A DNA stretch of 64,000 nt from Umbellularia californica (Eukaryota; Streptophyta; Magnoliopsida; Laurales; Lauraceae): NCBI GenBank assembly GCA_028538565.1, contig JAPQWN010000005.1:66553473-66617472 (forward strand). The letters run 5' to 3'. Under the pieces are notes generated by a model that was not told the origin of the DNA, did no database searches, and was given only the letters and a program-made list of their open reading frames with translations. Position 1 is the first letter of the stretch. Every line of letters begins with the position of its first letter. Both the position numbers and the translations under genes were made by a program. Shown here piece by piece: positions 10,641-21,954 of this stretch.

Positions 10641-13600
10641 CCTGAAGTCCCTGAAGATAATCAGGTACATCCACCCTTAACTCCTGAAAATGGAGAACAT
10701 TGCTGGATAGATGATCCTCTTACATCCGAGGATGAGTCTGACTCCGAGCAGGCAACATCTCCTATCAGAGCTTCCTGTAATGTAATATATCAGGACTATA
10801 GCTCTTCTGAAGCGTCGTCTGATGAGATTACCTACACTCCGACGACGCCTAGCAATGTATCCTCTGGAGCTACCTCGTCTCACGTGACTTTCACAGAGAT
10901 GACACCCTCTCAGGTTTCTTCTCCTGAGACTGTGACTTCAGGATACACATTCTTCCCGACTCATCATCATGAAGAAAACCCAACTTGGGGTGATGGATGG
11001 GTCAACGAAGAAGAAAAGCTGCAGGATGCTGTTCAGGACTTGCTCCTGGAAAATGCTCCGTGCAACACAATCACTGAGGATGGCAACTCTGCTGCAGATA
11101 CATCCCCAGTAGATGAAAAACGACAGCCTCTTGATCCTGAAGACAATCTTCCAAACAAAGATCCTTCTCAAGAAGCTCTCGAAGTTGGTAGAGGCACCCG
11201 TTCGGGCCGGGACTACCACAAAAATTACAACCAATCTTCCTTTACTTATGTAAATCCTTCGGGAAAAGATGTTGTAAGCGCCCCCAGTGGCAACAATGAT
11301 GAACATGCAGGCCCTAAGGAGGCTTTCAAGTATGACTTGGTTGAGCACTTCAAACACATACCTGCACGTCTTCACATCCTGGATTTATTACGAATGTCTC
11401 CACGCACTCGTGATAATCTCATCTCAGAATTACAAAAATTGAATGAGGATGTCGACAAACATGCCCCGCAAGTCCTCCAAATTGAAATGGACTACCGGGT
11501 CAAAAACTCTGAAACTTCCTCAAAGGGAGAAAAGAAAACTGAGGGATCATGCATCCAATGCCTCTCGGTTCAAAAGGTAGCCAGTGCAACCATCGCCTTC
11601 ACTAAGGAAGACCTCCTACTTGGCGAAGCAAGGCACAACCGACCCCTGTACTTCACAGGGTACATCAAAGAAATGCCGATACATAGAGTTCAGATCGACC
11701 CAGGTTCTGCACTCAACCTTATCTCCACTTCGGCTCTTGAAGAGTTGGGCATCCCACCCAGCAAGCTAAGCCACACATCTGTATCTATCTTTGGATACGA
11801 TGGGAGCGCTCAAAGGCCTATCGGCAAAATCAGGTTCAAATTGCAAATCGGTGATCTTATCTCTGAGGTCACTGTGTATGCAATAAAAACCCCCTCATGC
11901 TACAACATCCTTCTCGGACGTCCTTGGATACACGAGAATGGTGTTGTGCCTTCAACTCTACATCAATGCATCAAGTTTGTCGGCGACGACGGCATGGTAC
12001 ATCGAGTCTTTGCGGACAGGAAACCCTTCAAAGGTAAAGAAGTCCACTTCGCAGACTCCCAGATGTATGAAGGAGAAAAAGAAGAAGAGGAAATAGCACC
12101 CCCTGCTGAAAATCTCCAAAAAGATAAAGGCAAGGCCCCTCAAAAATCACCGGAAGAAAACAACCCCTCCGGCAAATTAGAAGAGAGTAGTCAATCTCCC
12201 TTCGTCATCTCCCTCAAATCTTCAAAACCTTTGGTCATCACGACTAAAGTGAAGAAGACGAAACAAAAGTCTGGGGGCAAATTTGTTGTCTCTCTCGTGT
12301 CTATCATGCAAGACACAGACTCGGACTCAGAGTCAGAAGACGATGCATCGTCAAGCCAAGCTGACACTCAGCAAGTTCAGCCTGCTCTCACTCCGATGGA
12401 GACACCTGCTGATGTAGAAGATCCTACGTCTGCTACCTTTGTTGTTCCGGCAACATCACCAAAGCAAAGGCCGATCTTCTTCCATAGATCGGACGCTTCT
12501 TCATCAAATTCCATGCTGGAACCTTTCCAAAATGAAGGTATGCCTCAGCTATCTCTATATAGTCCTGTGGCACAAGCAATTATGAAGAAAATGGGCTATG
12601 ACGCTCAAAACCCAGTCGGTTTGGGAGAAAGACGCGGTATTCTCACGCCATTGGAGCCCGCCTTGACCAAAAGCCAGCTGGAAGATTGGAGACTCTACGG
12701 TCATGTAGAAAAGTCTTCATATGGGTTAGGATATGATCCCGACACTCCTCTGAGACAGTTGACACAAAGGCTTAAAAGTCGTTTTACCGACCAAGCCTCA
12801 ACATCTCAAGTCCACGAAGACATCGATCTCCCTGGATATCTCTTTAAAGAGTTACCTGACAAAGATCCAGGAAGCTCATCCAATTTGTACGATTTCTCTG
12901 ATGATAAAGAGGAATCGTCCGATAATACAGACTTGTGCTATTCTGACCCAGAAGAACCCTCGTCTCCAAAAGAAATACCAGACTCAACAGGCGATTGGGA
13001 CTATCTCATAGCAAGCCTTGAGGAGATCACCAATCAAGAAAATCCATGGAAAGGAACAGAGCCTTGGTCTGTTAACGCAGTTGAAACTCCAGAAGGTTTC
13101 GTTGAGTTGGAAGCCTCCGAAAATATTGTGGAGGAACCACCTTCGAACTTTCCGACAGAAGATCATGTTGAAAAGATAGACTTGGGAACACCAGATAACC
13201 CACGTCCTGTATTCATAAGCAAGAATATAAAGGATGATGAGTTACCCGAGTATACCGCTTTTCTTCGTGAGTTCGTTGATTGCTTTGCATGGTCCTATGC
13301 TGAAATGCCTGGTTTAGACCCCAAAGTAGCAGTCCACAAACTCAATCTTCAAGAAGACGTCAAGCCTGTCAAACAAGGCCAAAGAAGATTCCGTCCAAAT
13401 GTGATGGATAAAATTGAACAAGAAGTTCAAAAACTCAAAAGCGTTGGCTTCATCCGTGAGGAACAACATCCAGAGTGGTTGGCCAATATTGTCCCCGTGA
13501 CAAAGAAAACTGGGCAGATCAGAGTCTGTATTGACTATAGAGACTTGAATGGCGCTTGCCCTAAAGATGAATTCCCGCTCCCCATACCGGAGGTGATGAT

Positions 13601-16501
13601 TGACAATACCTGCGGATTCGAGCGAATGACATTCATGGATGGCTTCTCTGGTTACAATCAGATAAAGATGCATCCCGAGGATGAAAAACACACTTCATTT
13701 CGGACTCCATTTGGCGTGTATTGCTACACTGTCATGCCATTTGGTCTGAAAAATGCTGGTGCCACATATCAGAGGGCTATGATGAAAATATTCCAAGATA
13801 TGCAGCACAAGACGGTCGAATGTTACGTTGATGACCTCGCCGTCAAAAGCAGAAGAAAAGAAGACCATCTCAAAGATCTTCGGGAAGTCTTCCTCCGACT
13901 TCGCAAACACAAACTGCGGATGAATCCTCTAAAATGCTTCTTCGGCGTCTCGTCGGGTAAGTTTCTCGGATTCCTTGTTCGGAAAGCTGGAATAGAACTT
14001 GACCCCATAAAAGTCAAGGCTATTCTAGAAATGCCCTCTCCAAGAACCTTGAGAGAACTAAAAGGGCTCCAAGGGAGATTGGCCTACATCAGACGGTTCA
14101 TCTCCAATCTTTCGGGGAAATGCCGTCCATTCTCTCGATTGATGAAAAAGGGTGTAGACTTTGTCTGGGATGCCGACTGTGAAGCCGCATTTCAAGATAT
14201 CAAGTCATACCTGACCAAACCTCCAGTGTTAGCTGCTCCTGCCACTGGAAAACCATTCATCTTGTACACAAGAGCTCTTGATCATTCTGTAGGCGCTCTG
14301 CTTGCACAAGAGAATGGTGAGGGAAAAGAAGCTGCTCTATACTACCTCAGCCGCATGCTAGTAGGTGCAGAGCATCGCTACTCTCCAGTCGAAAAAGAAT
14401 GCCTTGCAGTGATGTTCGCCGTACAAAAGCTACGTCACTACTTGCTTTCCAACACAGTCTACCTGGTCTCGAGGATCAACCTCTTGAAGGTCCTTGTCAC
14501 GAAGGCCGGTTCTCTCAATGCCCGACTGGCAAAATGGTCCATCCTCTTGTCACAATTTGATATTAGGTATGTGCCACAAAAAGCAATCAAAGGCCAAGCT
14601 CTAGCAGATTTCCTCGCAGAGCATCCATTGCCTAAAGATTCACCACTCAGAGATGATCTCCCAGACGAACCTGTCTACAACGTGGAGACTTCCTCACCAA
14701 ATGCCTCCTGGGACATGTACTTTGACGGTGCAACCAGGACAAATGAAAATAGAAAGCTGATCTCGGGAGTTGGCATCCTCTTTGTTAGCCCCGACAAATG
14801 CATGATTCCACACGCTTTCTCGCTACTGGAACCATGCACAAACAATGCAGCTGAATACCAAGCTCTGATCCTAGGATTGGAACTCGCCATCGAATCCGGT
14901 ATCACTATGCTGAAGTCTTTGGAGACTCTCAACTGATCGTCAACCAGATGAATCAGAAATATGAAGTTAGGAAGCCCGATCTGCTGCCTTATTACAACAA
15001 GGCACAATCACTTCTGCAAAAGTTTGACATCTGCAACATCACCCACATTCGTAGAGGTGAAAACATCCGTGCAGATGCCCTGGCTGGACTTGCCGCATCA
15101 ATGGCGATCCAGGAAGGAAAAAACATGCAAATTACAGTGAATGAGAGAAGGATCCTCCCTCCTCTTAACACACACCAAGCAGTTGCTGAATGCCACCGAG
15201 TGGTTGGAAGTCGGATCTCTATCCTTCAACCTTCAATCGGCGACTGGAGGGATCCGTTCATTGATTACACTATGTTCGGAATCCTACCTGAAGATCCAAA
15301 AGAACGGGTAAGCATTCAAAGGCGAACCCCAAACTTTCATTTGGATATCCCTTCAAAGATCCTTTTCAGGAAATCCTTCAACGGAGTACTTTTACGCTGC
15401 TTGTCACAACAAGAGGCCGAAGAAACACTTAAAGAAGTTCATGCTGGTCTTTGTGGAGCCCATCAGGCAGGTCCTAAGCTCTATGATCAGATAAAAATGT
15501 TAGGTTACTATTGGCCTACCATGGTTGCTGATGCAATGCAATTTGCCAAACGCTGCCAGCTATGCCAAGTTCACGGAGATTACATTCACATGCCTCCGGA
15601 ATGGCTGCATCCTACAGCAATCTCATGGCCTTTTGAAGCATGGGGCATGGACATCATAGGTCCTATCTCTCCCCCTTCAAGCAAAGGTCATCGCTTCATC
15701 TTCGCCGCAACGGATTATTTCTCCAAGTGGTCAGAAGCATTTGCGTTCAACGAAATGAAGACCTCATCAGTTCTTCAGTTCCTGCGCACCAACATCATTT
15801 GTCGTTTCGGCATACGCAAGAGATTCGTCCATGATAACGGACCACAATTCCGGGATCATCGATTCTACAGGTTTTGCGACAAATACAAAATTCAAAGCTG
15901 TCCTTCGACTCCATACAATCCGACAGCAAACGGATTAGCAGAAGCCTTCAACAAGACACTCTGCAAAATCCTCAAGAAAATGGTCTCTAGTCACAAAAGA
16001 GACTGGAGCGACAAACTGTCTGAAGCTTTGTGGGCCTATCGAACCACCGTTCGAGGACCAACCCATAGCACACCATTCTCGCTGGTCTATGGATGCGAAG
16101 CTGTCGTGCCCCTAGAGGTACAAATTCCTTCTCTGAGGGTATCTCTACAAAATGACATGACTCAAGAAAGCAATGTCAAATTGCGACTCCATGAGCTGGA
16201 CAATCTCGACGAGAGACGGCTCGAAGCTTGACAAAGCATTGAACTTTACCAAGCACGCATGGCAGGATCTTTTGACAAAAGGGTCCGGCAACGCGCCTAC
16301 AAAAAGGGTGACTTGGTTCTTGCGGTAAAAAGACCAATGGTCTTCGCACACAAATCCAAAGGCAAATTTGAACCAAAATGGGAGGGACCCTACGTCATCG
16401 ACAAGGTCTTCTCCAACGGCGCATATGCCCTCCTAAACATGGAAGGCGACAGATGTATGCTGCCTATCAACGGCAAGTTCTTGAAGCGGTACTACCCTTG
16501 A
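10641..16501 (+). pseudogene. pol: Pol polyprotein, outer element (frameshift and nonsense)
   Basis: Same order as the intact inner pol: protease (DPGSALNLIS), reverse transcriptase with YVDD at about 13824-13835, RNase H, archaeal-type RNase H, integrase. Against the inner copy a single G is missing near 14911 inside the second RNase H, which shifts the frame to a stop at 14934-14936. Further on, CGA has become TGA at 16229-16231 after the integrase core. Between these points the frame is open (14948-16231), and the last part with the GPY-like module is at 16232-16501. The copy cannot make a full Pol. Confidence 0.92.
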
Positions 16502-16785
16502 AGACTTACCCAACTGGGTAAGAGCAATGCCTGTATGGCCAAAACCTGTTCTCAGGTACTCGCTCGTCAAACCCACTCTCTTTAGAATTTTCATATCAAA
16601 TGTCAAAATTTCTAGAGATTCAAAAACAATGCTTACTTTCATCGTTTCATTGTTCAAAAACAAAAAAAAAAATCCAAGTTTAGGAGCCTCTCCCTGACTT
16701 GACCAAAGCTTTCGATCCTTGAACCAAAATTCATGGTTTGAAACAAAAATCCGGATTCAGGGATTTCCACCCTAGTCCACCTTAC
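16502..16785 (+). other. Post-pol region of outer element
   Basis: Non-coding. It begins with a perfect 8-bp stem hairpin (CTTACCCA-AC-TGGGTAAG, about 16505-16522) just after the pol stop, also present after the inner pol at about 27586. It ends at CCTTACCTTTT, the insertion site of the inner element. Confidence 0.7.
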
Positions 16786-16790
16786 CTTTT
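16786..16790. repeat. Target-site duplication CTTTT (left copy)
   Basis: CTTTT precedes LTR B and recurs directly after LTR C (37916-37920). The inner element still holds the unbroken site CCTTACCTTTTACCGCC at its own equivalent place (27856-27872), which proves how the outer sequence was split. Confidence 0.92.
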
Positions 16791-19405
16791 TGTTGACACC
16801 AAAAATGTCACTTTGCCTCTTCAACATCAAGAAGGCTGCATGAAGTCGCAACCTGCCATAAATAAACAATGCAATTTCTCCAAAAAATCAAATGAAGATA
16901 GCCAAGAGAAGAGTACACATGAAGTTTCGGGCCATTTCGACAACATTTGGCCTAACTTCACTTCTCCGACAGCTAAACGGGAGCTCCCGGCGGCGACATC
17001 ATCGGAGACGTCAAAACTTCGATCAAAGCCTATAGATGACTCCAGCATGTCTCAAAAGGGCTCTATGCCAAATTTCAAGTCAAACCGACAACGTTTGACC
17101 CTCCATCAATGCTCGAGCAGCAAAATCAAGCCTCCCGGCGGCGGGAACCACCGAAGCCTTCGCTCATCAAACCAAGTGCATGAGTGGCTTCAACATGCTT
17201 CCAAAAGGCTGCACGTCGAATTTCAGGTCATTCCGACAACGTCTGACCAGGTTTCGATGCTCCGAGAGAAAATCAAGCCTACCGGCGGCGGAGCAACCCG
17301 GGACCATGACATCCAAAACGGAGCCCATGGAACGTCTCAAAATGACTCCAATAGGCTCCCCGTCAAATTTCAGGTCAATCGGACATCGTTTGACCGCACA
17401 TCAAAGCTCGGCATTTTCCCCGCAGCAAAATCAAGTGAAGCATCGACGGGACCCCAAACGGCTTCAAAACTCAAACAAAAGCCTATGGTTGGTCTTATTT
17501 ATTGCTCAGGAGGCTTCACCTCAAATTTCAGGTCATTCCGACATCGTTTGACCAAGTTTCGACTTCTGGCGGAAAATCAGCAGCTCTACGCGACAAAGTC
17601 TTCGGCTTTCCCGGAAAATTAGAAACTTTGCACTCTAAAAATGCAAGGATTCTCATCAAGTTTTCTACAGGGAAATCAAGCCAATAAATGAGAAGAAATG
17701 TCAAGAAAAATACAGAAGAAAACGGCGACGAAAAAGACCTCAAAACGACCGCAAAACGGGCTCCGAAGGGGAAAAATCCCCCAGGGTCGCAGACCCCTGC
17801 GACCATGGCCCATGGTCGCAGGCCCCTGCGACCATGGCCCATGGTCGCCGGTCCATGGTCGCCGGCGACCATGGAGGTCCGGGTCACCGGATTTTCCGCC
17901 GGTGACCCGTTTTTCTGTCTTTTTTCGCGTTTCGCGCACTTTGGCCCCTGTGGTTTCCTGAAAATGTGATTTTTAGTGCTTGAAATTGACTCATATCCGA
18001 CGACATCCGTCAAAATCACTGGTCAACCTCCAAAAGCATAAAATCATCAGTGATCGCTCCAAGATCGCCAACCGGCTGACCAAGAAAGTGCACTTTCTGT
18101 CCGACCGATCGTGAAATCGACAAGACAGATGTCACCGGCCCACTCTTAGCTATCAATGTCTGAAGTTACATGTTCATCTGATGTCGATCAGCATGTAGAT
18201 CCATCGATGATCATCGCCAGAAGAATTCCAGAAGACACGGCATGGCCCGCGACTCTTCGACTGCTCGGCGACCAATTAATGTGGTTAATTGACTAGCTTT
18301 ATTGCAGTCATTAATTCATTTCTTTGGACGGCCCAATCAGAAGCAAGCATTTGGGAGTTACAAGTCAATTGATTCATGGCATTTAAACCATGAAACTCCT
18401 CCCATTATGGTAATTAAGGTGATTAAAAGCCCTTAATCTCCATCGGCCAATCAGATTCAAGGAAAAAGGAGTTACAAAATCAAGAAATAAATCTTGTAAC
18501 TCCTCCCATTAAAGCCATTAAGGCTCATAAACCCTCCTAAATGGCTACCAAAAGCCTATAAATAGGAGAGCATTCCATTGAAATGGAGATCGAAAAAAGA
18601 TCGGAAAAAAGAGGAGAAAATCAGAAGATCAGAAAAAAAGGGATCAGAAAGAATCCAGAGAAAGAAAAAAGAGAGAAAACTCTGCTGAAGTTCTGCACCG
18701 GCCACCACTACAAGGTGACGAGAGTCCCTTGGGGGGCACCCCCCCCCAAGGTCCTTGCCTTCTCCCGCTACCTCCAATGGCTTAGACATGGCTTTTCAGC
18801 CCGTCTACTTAGCTTTTTATTGGACATAGGACCTTCTCTTGGTCTTTGTCCCCTAAAAACCTGAGGTTATAGCCAAGCCAAGCGAATCAAGAGCATCTTC
18901 TGTTCTCATCTGCATGGATGATGGCGAAGCCCATACATGGCTTGCGACCGTCAATCTGAACGAGTCCCCCACAATCTCCTGAAAAGTTAGATCTTCCTTT
19001 TCTTGCTTTTCATTGTAGTTTTTATTTTTCTAAAAGAGACAAAAATCACAACTCTTGTCTTTCATTATTGATGAGAATTGTAAATCGGCTATAAACGTCA
19101 AAATCGGCTATAAATGCCAAACAAAATCGCCTTTCACGGCAAACCAAGAAAATGTCTCTTTTCTTAAATATTTGTGCAATGGAAAACTTGAAAGAAGTTG
19201 ATTTCCTTTTTACTTGCGAAGGTTGATCTCCGGATTACCACTTGCAATTCCAAGTAAAATAGAAAATCTGGCACACCCACACAAAAGAAATGTTGATGCA
19301 CGCTTCAGGGCCCGCCAGGGCGCGAAAGGGTCGGACCCGACGGACTCCCACGTTCCGCCGACCCCGGTAGCCGCCCCAGCGGGCGCCTCGGAGCGCGTTC
19401 CATCA
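16791..19405 (+). repeat. LTR B (5' LTR of inner element)
   Basis: 2,615 bp. It shares with LTR C the expanded palindrome block (about 17786-17880), a GA-rich insert after the TATA box (about 18585-18680) and the absence of the ~36-bp block seen in A and D. TATA box at 18557-18564. It differs in length from LTR C by one base in a C run near 18738. Confidence 0.95.
18557..18564 (+). promoter_or_regulatory. TATA box of LTR B
   Basis: TATAAATA in the context conserved across all LTRs. It should drive the inner element's genomic transcript. Confidence 0.75.
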
Positions 19406-19408
19406 AGC

Positions 19409-19429
19409 TGGCACACCCGGTGGGACTCG
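19409..19429 (+). promoter_or_regulatory. Primer-binding site, inner element
   Basis: TGGCACACCCG followed by GTGGGACTCG, three bases after the LTR end. It matches the outer site except for one G/A difference. Confidence 0.7.
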
Positions 19430-19639
19430 TTCATTTGAGAACACGGTGCTTGGAAATGAAATATTTGCATATCATACTTTTTGCTCTATGCTTATACTTC
19501 TTTTCCGGATTCCTTGGCTACTTTCTAGCTGGTAGCCTATGTTGGATTTTGCATCCTAAAAAAAAATGAGATGGGATTTTTTGGAAATTTCTATTTCTTT
19601 GAGTTTGTTTCCATTCTTTCTCTTTTCAAAAAACAAAAA

Positions 19640-20312
19640 TCAGTTTTCTTAGTTTGCATTCAAAATTGAGAAACTTTGATCCTATCCTATCGTTCTTTGG
19701 CGCTTGCAGAAATGTTGAGCCCGTTCGACTAAGGTTTTGGACCATCGTTTCTCTTCGATGAGTTCATTAGAGATTTCAAAAAAAAAATATAAAAAAAAAT
19801 AAAAATAAAAAAAAAATCAGTTTTCTTAGTTTTGAATTCAAAATTGAGAAACTTTGATCCTATCCTATCGTTCTTTGGTGCTTGCAGAAATGTTGAGCCC
19901 GTTCGACTAAGGTTTTGGGCCATCGTTTCTCTTCGATGAGTTCATTAGAGATTTCAAAAAAAAATATATTAAAAAAAATAAAATAAAAAAAATCAGTTTT
20001 CTTAGTTTGAATTCAAAATTGAGAAACTTTGATCCTATCCTATCGTTCTTTGGTGCTTGCAGAAATGTTGAGCCCGTTCGACTAAGGTTTTGGGCCATCG
20101 TTTCTCTTCGATGAGTTCATTAGAGATTTCAAAAAAAAAATATTAAAAAAAAATATATAAAAATAAAAAAATTAGTTTTCTTAGTTTGGATTCAAAATTG
20201 AGAAACTTTGTTCCTATCCTATCGTTCTTTGGTGCTTGCAGAAATGTTGAGCCCGTTCGACTAAGGTTTTGGGCCATCGTTTCTCTTCGATGAGTCTATT
20301 TGGGATTTTTTA
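19640..20312 (+). repeat. Four-fold tandem repeat in the leader, inner element
   Basis: Four units beginning near 19641, 19819, 19996 and 20172, each a ~140-bp core plus an A/AT-rich spacer that varies in length. The cores match those of the outer element. A-rich low-complexity sequence follows at 20540-20760. Confidence 0.85.
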
Positions 20313-21251
20313 TAAAAAAAAAAGGGACATAGACCACTAAGGTTAAACCAATTGCGTTCTTTGATCACGATTGATTCAAGAAAAGCCTTGTCCAGAGTGT
20401 GGAGACAGCTTGACTGTTCTAGACAAGGGTCCTCCAAACGGGTTCATTAAGTAATCCTACCCTTACCTGGGGGCAATTCTATCAATTGAGGTTTCATAAG
20501 ACCGGGTTAGGAGGCCTATGTGTACTCTCTCGTCTTTAAATCTTAAAAATAAAAAAAAATCAAAAATAAAAAAAAAAAGATTTTCAAAAAAAAAATCTTA
20601 AAAAAAAAAAAATCAAAATAAAAAAAAAATAAAAAATAAAAAATAAAAAAAAAAAGGATTTTCAAAAAAAAAATCTTAAACAAAAAAAAAGATTTTTTTT
20701 TTAAAAAAAAAAAAAAATGAAAATCTTAAAAAAAAAAAATCTTCAAAAAAAAAAACTCTCGTCATTTTAGATTCAGATCCGAGAAATTGTGGTTCCTTCC
20801 CTTCTGGGTACTGGTGCTCGCGGAAATCGTTGAGCCCGTATTCGGATCGGAATACCATCTGCTCTCTTTGATGAATCCAATCTTGACATTTCAAAAAAAA
20901 ACAGAGAATCCCATCTCGTGGATGCGATCTCCAACATTTGTGCATAGCAATACTGGTACGCCCTTTCAGGGTCTACTGTATCTGTGACCGGCACATTTGT
21001 AACTCCTACCTTATATTCTTCTTATCTCGAGCAAGCCCTGCTTCTCGATAAGTCGAATTTAGGTTTACAATTGCTTCTAGCAGTCACTGGAACGCTCATT
21101 CTGGGCTCACCATACTTGCTGTCAGAACAATTGTACCCTCTATGGCTTTTTGCCTTCCTCATATTGCTTGGGTTATGTCCCTTGAGCGATTTGAAAAGAC
21201 AAAAGCATAGAAATTCCCATTTATGATCATTATTCTTGTGATTACTAATGG

Positions 21252-21767
21252 ATGTGGTCTTGTTTCAGAACTTTTTCGAAACTAACAATGGCAGCCTTAA
21301 CCATTATCTTCGATGAGAACAAGCACCAACTCATGCTTCAACAGAAGCAAAGCACGCGCACCCATAAGCGCCCTGCCAGCTGCCGAAGCATCAACTCCCT
21401 CGGCAACTCTCTGAACTCCGGGTCGACCTCGACTCCCCGGACCATCGTCTTCGGGACACTGGGACCATTCCCACTTCCCGAAGAACAAGCTGCGCCTGCT
21501 AAAAAGCAGAAGATCGCCTCTCAACGTGTCACTCCCGTGACACCAAAGGCGAGCGCCCAAAAGCCCGAAGCCCGCGGCACCCCCGCGAAGCCTCGACCAA
21601 CAAACAACCAGGTCTATCCCAAGACTTGGTCTCCAAGACCTTCCCCAAAACAAAGAAGGTCTCAAATTTCCACCAAGCCAGCATACCTGGCCCCACTCAA
21701 AGAAAACCAGTTCTACCCTCTTGCCTACATGAAAGAGGAGAGACCCATCTCCACCCTTAACTCCTGA
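21252..21767 (+). pseudogene. Truncated ORF1, inner element
   Basis: Matches the first ~166 residues of the outer ORF1, then reads into sequence from the gag-pol linker and stops. The break is at 21750-21753 (TCCA), a 4-bp sequence present at both ends of the deleted segment in the outer copy (7929-7932 and 10670-10673). The deletion removed the end of ORF1, all of gag and the start of the linker. Confidence 0.85.
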
Positions 21768-21954
21768 AAATGGAGAACATTGCTGGATAGACGATCCTCT
21801 TACATCCGAGGACGAGTCTGACTCCGAGCAGGCAACATCTCCTATCAGAGCTTCCTGTAATGTAATATATCAGGACTATAGCTCTTCTGAAGCGTCGTCT
21901 GATGAGATTACCTACACTCCGACGACGCCTAGCAATGTATCCTCTGGAGCTACC

